This document shows, in pieces, positions 11,760 to 22,556 of a stretch of DNA of 64,000 nt (its first letter is position 1; each line of letters begins with the position of its first letter). The notes beneath the pieces were generated by a model, which had not been told where the DNA came from, ran no database searches, and worked only from the letters and a program-made list of their open reading frames with translations. This DNA is from Protea cynaroides (lineage: Eukaryota > Streptophyta > Magnoliopsida > Proteales > Proteaceae), in assembly GCA_028583415.1 (NCBI GenBank), contig CM053269.1, positions 73,445,412 through 73,509,411 of the forward strand, read 5' to 3'. The translations under genes were made by a program, and so were the position numbers.

Positions 11760-12722
11760 GGTATCTGTAAAAACAAAGAAAAAAAAGATATTGGTTTAGT
11801 AAGGATGAAAAACCAGAAAATTTTGGCAGTATAACGACGTAAATTGGTCAAAAGCCTCACTTTTCACCCATACACGTGGGCAGGAGGACTTATAAAGGTT
11901 TTAAATAATCCTGCAAGACTCATACAGTTGGAAATTTCATTTAAAGAGATCGAATTTGAAGAAATTTCAAGAAATTCAAAAATTTTGACAAATTAGTGCA
12001 AAAAAGGGAAATTTCAAGTTTCTCGATAACCAACCGATGAAACTCAAATATTTTTGAGGGCTTTTGTCCATTGAGTCACCAACAACAAAATCCCCCAATA
12101 AAAATCGAATTTTTACGGTTGGAAAAAGTTTAATTTGAAGAAAACGAATTAAATGAGCAAAAACCTAGTTAAGAAAACCTAAAAACATGAAAATATAGAG
12201 AACATACCTGTAGACGAGGAGTAGACGTCGAAATAAGAAGCAAATAGCACCAATGAGTCTGAGTTGGCACTGTAGCAACTCAGAGGGACGAGCCGAGTCG
12301 GAAAGGAGGAGGAAGAATGAGAAATGGATTCAAAATTGGGAATAAAAACCTGATTTTTAGTCCGAGGGTCGGAGAATTCGACAAAAACATCCGACCCCCC
12401 TCCGACCCCCTCATCGACCCTCGGCTCTCGGTGATCTGACAGAGAACCAGGGGTCGAACCTTGGGTCAGACATCCATCGACCCCCTCATCGACCCCCGAC
12501 TCTCGGTAAGAATCAGTGATTCTCAGGGTCGCATACTGAGGGTCGTACATCCATCAACCCCCACCATCGACCCAGCAGTGAAAAATACAGTATTTTCGAC
12601 AGAATGATCTGAAAAATTTAAAATTTTCATTGGTTAGTGGATTTAAACTATGAGAATGAAGTATATAATGATTGCCTCACGTATTCTATGATTTTCAGGC
12701 ATTCCCACTACCAAAATAGATA
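11760..12722. other. Non-coding spacer between antisense ORF and gag, with a GGTCG/CGACC cluster
   Basis: About 960 bp with no convincing gene. The half next to the antisense ORF is AT-rich. Between about 12355 and 12565 there is a dense run of CGACCC and GGGTCG words, the same kind of words as in the LTR clusters of this element. The spacer lies upstream of both the antisense ORF and gag, so it may hold divergent regulatory sequence; that is inference. Confidence 0.6.
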
Positions 12723-13715
12723 ATGGCTGGACATAGAGTGACCAGACAAAATCGTAACTCTATCCCACCACCACCACTTGTGGGGGAAGACAGCTAGATA
12801 CACCCGAAAACACAGGAGAATATGAACACGGCACTGTCCGTAATTAATGAGCAGGAAAATCCTACGAATCTGCCAGCTCCACCTACAGACCTGGCTATAG
12901 TCGTAATGAATTTGGCCCAACAGTTGTAGCAAATACAACAGACACAAGCTACTATGCAAGCTGCCATAGGCATGACCTTTCCAGCTGCACAGACGACACC
13001 GATGCCAGCAAGACAGGCAAGCACAGTACCAGGGGGAAGTAACATAGTACCCCACGCACCTCAGACTCCCATTATGCAGGCTCAAGTACAAAACCCTGAA
13101 GTAGCTCCAGGTGGATATCAATACCAACTACCTATGTATGGGGCTTATGTTCCGCATCAACTGGACCACTCCAGACTGGTGGAGCATTTTCTAAAGATGA
13201 AGCCTAAGGAGTATAGTGGTAAGCCAGCTGATCCATTGTGGCCAGCACACTGGATCGATGAGATGGAGAGAAACTTCACAATGATGACAGTAAATGAAGA
13301 AGAAAAGGTATTGTGTGCAACGTTTATGCTAAAAGGCGATGCACACCACTGGTGGAAGTCCACATGGACATATCTGATGACAAAGCACACCTAATTGACT
13401 TGGGATATATATAAGGAAGCATTTTTTGAGAAGTATTTTCCTAGGAGTTTCAAAGATTCCATGGAGAAGGAGTTCCTGAGTTTATATCAGGGACAGATGA
13501 CTGTCGATGCATACCAACAGCGTTATGAGGAGCTGTTTTTCTTTGCACCAGTCAGTATGCAGGTAGAAGATACAAAGACCCGAAGGTTCGTTATGGGACT
13601 TAGGGGAAGCATATGTGAACATGTTCTTGGACTTGAAAAGAAAATCTACAATGAAGCTGTACAAATTTCTCGAGTGAGAGTCGAGCTAGAAAGAGGGCTA
13701 CCTTGCTCAAAATAG
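12723..13715 (+). pseudogene. gag: gag of the gypsy element, broken by in-frame stops
   Basis: The frame opens at ATG 12723 (MAGHRVTRQNRNS) and stays open apart from stops at 12795, 12927, 13392 and 13713. It has a proline/glutamine-rich N-terminus. The retrotransposon gag core follows from about 13170 (EHFLKMKPKEYSG, WIDEMERNF, FMLKGDAHHWW, FFEKYFPRSF, YQQRYEELF). This is the structural protein that packages element RNA. The 12927 and 13713 stops are best explained by a C-to-T change at a glutamine codon. A degenerate CCHC knuckle follows in a downstream segment. Confidence 0.88.
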
Positions 13716-14040
13716 ATGAATAAAAAGGCCAAATGGAAATTCTTACAATGGAGGGAACACCAAGGTATTCAAACCCTTCCGTATTCAAGGTTTCAATGCT
13801 GCAGCAAAGACTACTTTAGCAACTCAACAGCAACAAAATCCAAATAATGAAGGGTTAAAATACTATAACTGCTAGTAATTGGGACATATGGCAAGGGAGT
13901 GTCCTAAGCCCAAGAAGCAACTACATCAAGGAAGAGTTTACGCGATTACATCTGAGGATGCTGCCGCATCACCTGATGTGGTCACAGGTATGACCTGAAT
14001 CTTATCATTTTGTGTTACATTATGTGAGCATGTAGACTAA
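13716..14040 (+). pseudogene. Degenerate gag C-terminus with zinc-knuckle remnant
   Basis: At about 13855-13915 the frame reads YYNC, two stops, LGHMARECPKPKK. That is recognisable as the CCHC knuckle of gag with its first cysteine changed to tyrosine and two codons changed to stops. A knuckle in this state could not bind RNA normally. Confidence 0.7.
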
Positions 14041-17000
14041 ATCAAAACAAATCACAAGTATCGTACCTATTAATGGCATTCCTGCTAGAGTACTCTTTGA
14101 TTCAGGAGCTACTCATTCTTTTATATCTGTGTCATTTGGAAAGAAGCTAAATCTACCCCTCAAATCCTTAGACTACAAACTGCTTGTACGATCGCCTTTG
14201 TGATTAGAAGTGAAATTAGAAAAAAGTTACAGACCATGTCCAGTTCTTATTGACGAAAAGACTCTAGATGCAACCTTGATCCAACTTGAGATGGCAAACT
14301 TTGACGTCATCTTGGGAATGGACTGGTTAGCTCGGCATTTTGCAAACCTATTGTGTGCAGAAAAGAAGCTGACATTTAAAGACAAAGAAAGAGCAGAGTT
14401 CAATTTTTCAAGAACTAAACTTTCCCGTAAACGAAAGCTCATACTCTCTGCATTAAAGGCTAGGAAGTGCATCGAGAAAGGAGCAGTTGGGGATCTAGTA
14501 TCTGTGGTCGATCTTACCAAAGAAGCACCACGAATGGAGGATATTGATGTCGTGCGTGACTATCCAGATGTATTTTCTGAAGAACTACCAGGATTACCAC
14601 CCGACCGTGCTACAGAGTTTGTTATAGATCTGATACTCGGAGCCGCACCAGTATCTAAAGCACCTTATCGAATGGCTCCTACTGATCTGAAAGAATTAAA
14701 AGTACAACTACAAGAACTGCTAGACAATGGCTACATCCGACCTAGCATATCACCATGGGGAGTGCCAGTATTATTCGTGAAGAAGAAGGACGGTAGCGTT
14801 CAATTGTGTATAGACTACCAAGAACTGAATAAACTGAAAATCAAGAATCGGTATCCATTGCCTCAGATCGATGACTTGTTCGATCAGTTGCAAGGTGCCA
14901 AAGTGTTCTCCAAGATCGATCTTCGGTCAGGCTACCATCAGTTGAAGATTAAGGACAGTGACATCCCCAAGACAGCATTCAGGACCAGATATGGACATTA
15001 TGAATTTTTGGTCATGTCTTTCGGATTGATGAACGCACCAGCAACCTTTATGGAACTTATGAATCGGGTATTCCACGATATGTTGGATACGTCGGTTATT
15101 GTATTCATCGATGATATATTGGTCTACTCCAAAGACGAGGAAACTCATATAAAGAATCTAAACGTCGCTCTGCAGCGATTACGGAAGGAGAAGCTCTACG
15201 CCAAATTTATAAAGTGTGAGTTTTGGCTAAAGGAAGTCATTTTTCTAGGCCATGTTGTATCCGCAGAAGGAATTAAAGTGGATCCTAGAAAGATCAAAGC
15301 TATTGTAAAGTGGGAAGCACCGAAGAGCGTTGCAGAAATTAGAAGTTTCTTAGGTCTAGCTGGGTATTATCGACGATTTGTGGAAGATTATTCCTGAATC
15401 GCCGTACCTCTCACCAATTTGACTAAGAAGGGCGAAAAGTTTGTGTGGACTGATAAATGCGAAAAGAGTTTCCAAACATTGAAGGCTAGATTGATATCAG
15501 CTCCGATCTTGACTATTCCTATTCCAGGACAGCCATTTACCTTGTACGCTGATGCGTCTAGATTGGATTTAGGATGTGTACTTATGCAAGGAGAACAAGT
15601 AATTGCTTATGCCTCAAGACAATTGAAGACACATGAGAAGAACTATCCCACTCATGATTTGGAATTAGCGACTGTAATACATGCTGTCAAAATATGGAGA
15701 CATTACTTGTATGAAGAGAAATTTCAGATTAAATGATATCATAAGAGTCTTACTTACCTCTTTAATCAGAAGGAGTTGAATATGAGACAAAGAAGATGGC
15801 TGGAACTATTGAAAGACTATGATTATGATATCCAGTATCATCCGGGAAAGGCTAATGTGGTTGCGGACGCACTGAGTAGAAAGGCAATGATGAAATCTCA
15901 AGAAGAGGTTAGCACCACTGCTGCAATGTGTACTACCGAAAGAGTGTTCAATTACAGTAACGAGCAGTTTGTGATAGATGTACCGGGTGAATCAACCAAC
16001 CAAGGGTTTATCCATCAATTTTCAAATATGTTCGCCACATTGAAGATTGTACCCGATATACTTGAGGAAGTGAAAACAGCGATTAAAGCGGACCCTTATC
16101 TGAGAACGGTACAAGAAGACATCGAAAAAGGTAGAACTATTCCTGAGTTCACCTTAGATGATGAAAGGGTACTGAAGTACAAAGGAAGAATATGTGTACC
16201 TGAAACAGAAAATTTAGACATTAGACACCGACTAATGAAGGAAGCCCATACCACCGCCTATTCGATACACCCTTGAAGTACAAAAATGTATCATGACCTA
16301 AAGAAATTATATTGAAGGAGAGAAATGAAAGCAGATATAGTCAAGTTCGTGTCTCAATGCCTAAATTGTCAAAAGTTGAAAGCTGAACGACAAAGACTAG
16401 CAGGACTGTTACAGCCATTACCGGAACCAGCATGGAAATGGGACTGCATCACTATGGACTTCTTTACCGGGTTACCATTGACTCCCTGAGTAGTTGACGC
16501 AATTTGGGTGATTGTAGACCGACTGACGAAAACGGCTCGATTTATAACTATACAACCCCAGTATACACTGGAGAGGTTAGCTAAGCTGTATGTGGATAAC
16601 ATTGTCAAATTACACGGTGTACCTGAAAGCATTGTGTCCGACAGAGATCCACGATTTACTTTAAAATTTTGGGAAGGATTGTAGAAGGCTATGGGTACAA
16701 CATTGAAGTTCAGCACTGCATTCCATCCTTAGACAGACGGACAATCGGAGCGCACCATTCAGATTCTAGAAGACATGCTCCGAGCTTGTGTAATTGATTT
16801 TAAAGGATCATGGGATGAAAAGTTACCACTGATTGAGTTCGTTTATAACAATAGCTATCAGGCTACTATACAGATGTCACCCTATGAAGCACTGTATGGC
16901 AGGAAGTGTCGAACTCCTTTGTTTTGGAATGAAGTTGGAGAACGTAGTATTATTGGACCAGAATTTATTGAAGAGACATGTCGAGTAGTCGACATTATCA

Positions 17001-17547
17001 AGAAAAGAGTAAGAATGGCTCAGAATCGTCAGAAGCAATATGCAGATACTAGACGACGAGACCTTGAATTCACCGTAGGTGATAAGGTATTCCTTAAGTG
17101 TCACCCATGCTAGGTTTGAAATGGTTCGGACAGAAAGGGAAATTAAGTCCGAGATATGTTGGGCCATATGAGATTCTAGCTAAACGTGGGAAAGTGGCTT
17201 ATCAGTTAGCACTACCACCATCTATGTCAAGTGTGCATGATGTATTTCATATCTCCTTATTGAAGAAGTATGTCAGAGATCCAACGCACGTATTGACAGT
17301 AGATCTACCTGATTTAACTGATGATTTGACATTTGAAGTAGCACCAACTGAAATCACCAGTCGAAAGGTGCATCGACTACGCAACTGTGACATTTATTAT
17401 GTTAAAGTCACCTGGAGAAGCAGAGATATAGAAGAAATCACATGGGAAGAACATAATGCTATGCGAAAGCAATACCCTCATCTATTCGACTTGAAAGGTA
17501 TGTATAATTTCAAGGACGAAATTTTTATAAATAGGATGGAGTTGTAA
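14041..17547 (+). pseudogene. pol: pol of the gypsy element: protease, RT, RNase H, integrase, chromodomain; broken
   Basis: The protease active site FDSGATHSF lies at about 14096-14122. RT is largely intact in the frame 14210-15397, with LDNGYIRPSISPWGVPVLF, LRSGYHQLKI and the catalytic FIDDILVYS at 15104-15130. RNase H follows (LYADASRLDLGCVL from about 15542, then HPGKANVVADALSRKA). Integrase has an HHCC remnant near 16230-16375, the first catalytic Asp in DCITMDFFTGLP near 16440, VSDRDPRF near 16640 and HP-stop-TDGQSER near 16727. A chromodomain-like tail (YYVKVTWRSRDIEEITWEE) closes the frame. Stops occur at about 14201, 15395, 15734, 16274, 16489, 16683 and 16731, and there is a frame change near 17100. 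The 15395, 16489, 16683 and 16731 stops fit C-to-T changes. Confidence 0.9.
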
Positions 17548-19685
17548 GACCCGTATCGAACTAATCGGTCTTACCACCTTGTACCAGGTTTACCTATCAT
17601 GGTCGAGCCAAATGGACCAAGTGCGTGAAGGAAATAGCGAAACCAGGTACTAAACTGACCCAAAAACAATAAGTTGGAGGGCAGGGTCGCATACCTAGAT
17701 AGGCAGGGTCGACCCCCCCCCCTCATTAAGAAGTCAGACCCCTGATATTTAACTGGGGGTCGGACAACTTAGAACTGGGGGTCGACGGGACCTCCGACCC
17801 CCTCATCGACCCCTTGTTTACCGACAGAAATCACAAATAGGAAACTTTCCAATTTTCAATGGGATTCCTTCCTAATCTCAATGGGACTTATTTTGGGAGA
17901 TTCTACTCTATAAATAGGACGTCCCTAAGCCTCTTTCACTCCTTTTGAAACCCTAATTGAAAGTAAGAGAAAGTGAAGAGAAGGAGAAGAGAAGAAAAGT
18001 TGGAGAAGAAGACCAAAGTGAAGAATTCAGATAAAGCTCTGAATCTCAGCAAAACCTAAGGTATGAGCACGTTTCCATTGATGATCTAAGACCTTAGAAT
18101 AGTTCATGAAGAGGGTATGGTCTAGGAGAAACCCAAATCATACATCCATGGGAAGATTTCAAGGAAATCATGGAGAAATCATGATAGGCAAAGGAAGAAA
18201 CCTAGGTTTCTAAGCCATAGAACAAGCCTAGAATGGATTGTAGAAGTAAGCCATATGACCCAAACATGAATGAATGGACTTTAGAATGATATTTTCGACT
18301 CAACCCATGAGGGGTCGCACATGGGGTCGATTGGGAATCGACCCTACCAGACCACAAGATCGACCCCCAGTATTCGGGAAGTCTAGGAAAGGGGTGGTCG
18401 CACCCAGGGTCGATGGAACATCCGACCCTGGCATCGACCCTACCCTGGGGGTCGCAGTAAACTGCTACCCTACCTGCGACCCGTCCTGCGACCCATGCTT
18501 AAAAACAAGCCTAAAATTGTAGGAATGACTTCTAACTAAAATCTATCGACTTGTTAGGTTTTTCTATTGATATAAAAATGATTTTTAAAGCTTGAAGAGG
18601 ATCTACATTCAAGTAAAGGTGAGGGAACAAGACCTAAACTAATTGGCTAATAATAATTTTTTTTTATTTTCTTGAGTCCAAAGCCATGACTGATTCTATG
18701 CGTGTATGCTTATAATGTGCATTCAACATGTCATCCAATATTCCTGCTATTAATGTTCATGCATATTTAATTCTATTTTGTTTATAACATGATGATGATG
18801 ATGATGATGATAGGAATAGACATGTGAATGTATGTGTGTGGTTAGTGTGCTTGATGTGAGTGGAGTATCAGAGGGGGAAATGTGACATTGTGGTTCAACC
18901 TGGTCACTAGACTCTAGCTCTATCTCTACTCAAGTCTTGTCCACTGACATCGTCGTATCGCCATTACCTTAGCAGAACTATTATGTCGTAGGGTATCAGG
19001 GGAGGTGGTCTCGGACCGTATAGTCTTCGACTCTGCCGGGAGGCCTTAGCTCTATCTCTATGGACGTATTGAGGGATACTGGGATGAGGCCATAGGTACT
19101 GTTTGACATTAGGATTGGTTAGTTGTGAGTCCAGTTTGCAAGTCCATACCAGCAGGGGCTTACGTGTTGGTATGGGTAGTGTATCAGGAGAAGTGTGATA
19201 TGGTGTGGTCCTAAGCACTTTAGCTCTATCTCTATTCCATAGTGGGTGCATGTGGGACTACAATAAACGTTAACCTTTGGACGGATTCACACACTCGTGT
19301 ATAGAGGTGAGGCGGCCACCGAACCTTTCTATAGCACATTGTAAACCTATAAACCAGACCACATATATGAATTGAATGTATGCATATATTTGTTGCATTG
19401 TTTTGTTTGCTCACTGAGTCGTGATGTGTGCTCACCCTTTCGACGTCGAATATTTTTAGTTGATGATGTTTCGGTATTTGAAAATTTTGATATTTTATTA
19501 AATTTATCAATAGATCACTCAGTTCATTTTATTTAAGACTTCTGCTGTATTTTATTATATTCTGATTATGGTTATGTGCAATGATTTGTATGAGTGGACA
19601 CGGTCTTATTGAGATCCTGGTGTGAACCGTCGGTTCAGTGACGGTTCACTCACACTTCTGGTTCAATCGGAATTGCGGTGTGACA
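17543..19685 (+). repeat. 3' LTR of the long gypsy element, chimeric tail
   Basis: 2143 bp, TGTAAGACCC to GTGTGACA, with TATA box at 17909-17916 and motif clusters at about 17680-17820 and 18296-18500. It follows the 5' LTR closely until about 19468. There it jumps, skipping the segment equivalent to 9760-9940, and continues with a tail that matches 3720-3915 better than the 5' LTR tail. The polypurine tract expected just before 17543 is degenerate. Confidence 0.8.
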
Positions 19686-19735
19686 GAACTAATTGTGGAA
19701 AGTTATTTGAGAAAGAGCAAATTTAGTCAAATGAA

Positions 19736-19884
19736 AGTTCGGGCTTGGATCCTCTTTAGTCATGCAGCCCATTCAGTCCCATCTAGATCGTTGGATTGTA
19801 CTGGCTGCACATGTAGATGTGCTCTCAATGGCCTAGATGTAGCTGCAGGGGCTGCACGGCTACAGGGGGATCCAAGCCAAGTTC
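19736..19884. mobile_element. Small inverted-repeat element (MITE-like), about 150 bp
   Basis: The left end GGGCTTGGATCCTCTTTAGT and the right end reading inward from 19882 (AACTTGGCTTGGATCCCCCT) are inverted copies, and both continue to a GCAGCCC phrase. AAGTTC lies at both outer borders and may be the target duplication. No coding capacity. It is not obviously of the same family as the foldback elements in the cystatin units, although both carry GGATCC near the ends. Confidence 0.6.
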
Positions 19885-20459
19885 TATTCTAATAGAAATC
19901 AAGAAAAAATGATAAAAAAAATCCTACCAAAGGAAGCAAATGAAAATCCAATTAAATTATGTTGAATGAAAATTGATGATATTTTCTTCCCTTAAAATAT
20001 AAAATACATTTTTTTTTTTGGTAGAAAAATACATATGTTATTAGAACATCTATCGAATGACCTATATATCAAAAAATAAAAAATAAAAAAATAAAAAAAT
20101 AAGAATTAAATATATTTTTTTTATTTTTTTCTTAAAATATTAAATACTTATATTAATAGAACTTATATAGGATGATTTATGTATTATGCATGATAGGTAT
20201 CAATATAAAAAAATTTGAAAAAAATCAAATACTAAGATCGTTAATGATGAGACAGAAAGGGAGATCCTATTATAGAAGTGAGATGGAAATATAAAAATTA
20301 TTGGAAAGAAAGAGACCAACATACAAAGCCAGATTAATCTATAATTGGGAAAACAATAAACACTGCAACTACATAAATTCAGCAAATCAAGCAAATGCCC
20401 ATCATCTTCAAAATCACACTTGTTTCTAGATAAGTGTAAAAAAAAAAATTACAGAAACT
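19885..20459. other. AT-rich intergenic sequence upstream of the first cystatin
   Basis: Long A and T runs around 20010-20160 and no gene-like ORF. The last 80 bases contain a CATAAATTCAGCAAATCAAG stretch that resembles the sequence just upstream of the array cystatins, so it is probably the proximal promoter and 5' leader of the gene at 20460. Confidence 0.5.
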
Positions 20460-20729
20460 ATGGCATCCCAGTATCTTTGCTTGTTCTTGTTTCTTGTTTG
20501 CTTCTTCTGCATTAGTAAGTCAACCTCAGTCCCTGGAGAATGGAAACCCATCACAGATGTGAAGGATCCAAATGTTCAACAGCTTGAGAAATTTGCAATC
20601 ACTGAACACAACGAGGATACAAAGGAGAATATCCAATTTCGTGAAGTGACGAAAGGTAACGTTCAGGTTCTTGAAGCAAATCCAGGAATAATGAGTTTTC
20701 GACTTGCAGTAAAAGTAGTTTCAAAATAA
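20460..20729 (+). CDS. Divergent cystatin-like secreted protein, 89 aa
   Basis: It begins MASQY like the array cystatins and has a hydrophobic signal peptide of about 22 residues. A phytocystatin N-terminal half follows, with GEWKPITDVKDP and the helix motif LEKFAITEHN. Relative to the family, the papain-binding loop QxVxG reads QVLEA, so the conserved glycine is lost. The protein ends soon after, without the second hairpin or the C-terminal tryptophan. Either it is a truncated paralogue with weak or no protease inhibition, or a 3' exon exists that I cannot recognise. It lies in the same orientation as all other cystatin copies. The call as a cystatin relative is firm; function is doubtful. 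Confidence 0.7.
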   Translation: MASQYLCLFLFLVCFFCISKSTSVPGEWKPITDVKDPNVQQLEKFAITEHNEDTKENIQFREVTKGNVQVLEANPGIMSFRLAVKVVSK

Positions 20730-21075
20730 GTTTAACACTTGCACATAGTCATATACACAAATGTAAAGATCACATTTCAATTACCTAATACATAAAACAT
20801 GTAATATGAGGTACATACCGAATTGAAGAACCAGAAATAGAAAAAAAAGGATAGGGTTGAGTCATGACACCGATCACTATCCTTAAGATTATATTCACCC
20901 TTTATGTGCAAAGAATTCCCCAGAATTATCCCCAAGATAAAACAGCCCCTATGTGGTAAGGCTTTTCCCAATTAGGTTACACTCCAAGAACTAGTCTTCT
21001 TTAGAAAAGCGATGATTGTGATGAAGACTCAAGAGAAAACAGAAGGGTTTTGATGTTCAAAACGGAATAGAGTTG

Positions 21076-21113
<38 letters not shown>

Positions 21114-21199
21114 CAATCCGAACTTCATATATTCTACCTTAGGACGGTCCTTCTATTTATAGAGTATGAAAAGCCAATCTGATGGGTACTATATATATA

Positions 21200-21276
<77 letters not shown>

Positions 21277-21965
21277 AAGGGTTGTTAATAGAGGGATGGA
21301 AAGATTTTGGGTGTTAATAGAGAGATGGAGAAATCTAAGCAGTGGTAAATGTAACGCAAATGACATGGAGTAAGGGTGTCAAATCCATTTGGATTTTTAT
21401 TTTTAATATGCCGTATCAGTTTTATATTTTTTTATTCAGCATTGTATTTTTAATTCTGTATTTCCATTACGTACTTCTTATTTGATCCACCATACTGATA
21501 CGATACTGAATAAAATTTTTGTTTTCCATAACATTATTGTACCGATTATATTAAGGTTCGGTTCGCTACGGTTTTTAAACCTTCAGTTTCGATATAGGAT
21601 TTGGTACTATATTGACACCAATAAAGATAAATTTAGGATGACATATTGACGGATAAAAATCCTCTCTTATCGTCCAGCCCAAGCTGAGATGCATCGATAT
21701 GTGTACCAAACATCTTAACCCATTCGATCAAAGTGACATGATTAGATGATAGAAAACGATTCAAGTCTCACATTGACACCTATAAGTAAATTTACCTTCC
21801 ATTTTAGATCACCGGGGATGGAAATTTAAGATTCTTCCAATTATGGAAGATAATAACTAAATATGAAGGGATACATATGATGTGGAAATTTTAGAGGCAT
21901 TGAACATTGCATCTATATAGATCCAACAAATCAAGCAATCAAGTGTCAAAAAAATTATAGGAACT
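20730..21965. other. Intergenic region: microsatellites and an older copy of the array promoter segment
   Basis: A (GA)n run lies near 21080-21110 and a compound AT/GT/GA microsatellite at about 21187-21272. From about 21275 to 21965 the sequence is a diverged copy of the array segment upstream of each cystatin (compare 38360-39450). It lacks both the foldback element found there and the promoter hairpin. The uninterrupted GTTAATAGAG at 21313-21322 is the empty target site of that foldback element. Confidence 0.75.
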
Positions 21966-22556
21966 ACGGCTTTCCAGTATGTCTTGATGGATCCACATCC
22001 TCTCCTCCTAGAGGCACGGGAGGAGGAGCGGTAACCCTGTTGGATGGTCAACACCTAGGATTTGGGTGAATCCGAGCCCTCCATTCTAGCAGACAAGGGG
22101 GTGTCGGCTCGGATAGAGGGCTCGGATTCACCCTAGCCCCAAGTGCCGGCCATCCAACAGGGGTGCCGCCCCTCCTCCCGAACCTCTGGGAGGAAAGGAT
22201 TTGGATACATATCTTGATTGTTCTTGTTTCTTGTTTGCTTCTTCTACAAAATACTTCAGTTGTTCATAGGTCAAGCCCACTCTTGTGAGGATGGCAACCT
22301 ATCGTAGATGTGAAGAATCCAAAAGTTAAAGAGATTGGTAAATTTGTAATCACTAAACACAACAAAAAGGCAAAGATGGATCTCTAACTTGAAGCAGAGA
22401 AGAAAGGTGAATTCCGGTTTGTTCTTGAAACTAATTACAGACTTCTTATTTCTGCAAAAGACCATATATGGAATTGCTAGTGATTACAATGTTGAGGTTG
22501 TTGAGCTATCCTTTTCGACAAAGCCTAAGAAACTTAATTCTTTCACCAAGGCTTAA
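21966..22556 (+). pseudogene. Cystatin pseudogene with foldback insertion
   Basis: Comparison with the intact array copies shows four lesions. The start codon is ACG at 21966-21968. A 221-bp foldback element splits the signal-peptide region. A glutamine codon in the LDLQF region became TAA near 22390. About 4 bp are added near 22466-22470 (ACCATATATGG against ACCATGG). The remaining text still matches the family through FVLETNYRL and the C-terminus KPKKLNSFTKA. No functional product is expected. Confidence 0.88.
21989..22209. mobile_element. Foldback MITE inserted in the cystatin pseudogene
   Basis: The element runs from GGATCCACATCCTCTCC to GGATTTGGATACA. Its two halves are near inverted copies (for example GGATGGTCAACACCTAGG against GCCGGCCATCC, and TCGGCTCGGA in the middle). 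It is flanked by TGTCTTGAT (21980-21988) and TATCTTGAT (22210-22218), a 9-bp duplication with one change. Long terminal inverted repeats with a 9-bp duplication point to a non-autonomous Mutator-type element. GC-rich against an AT-rich host sequence. Confidence 0.85.

Larger units (their letters stand above)
7838..19685 (+). mobile_element. Ty3/gypsy retrotransposon, Tekay/Del-like chromovirus, defective
   Basis: An 11.8-kb element with LTRs at 7838-10164 and 17543-19685, a tRNA-Met primer site, an antisense ORF, gag, and pol in the order protease, RT, RNase H, integrase, chromodomain. That pol order with a C-terminal chromodomain defines chromoviruses, and the RT wording is closest to Tekay/Del, which is my inference. 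Every ORF carries stops or frameshifts, so the copy is dead on its own. The flanks (TAAGGG on the left, GAACTA on the right) do not match, and the 3' LTR tail differs from the 5' LTR tail. The copy is therefore probably a recombinant. Confidence 0.85.

Noticed and set aside
12708..13127. 139-aa minus-strand ORF over gag
   Set aside because: Shadow of gag; the plus strand carries the recognisable gag core.
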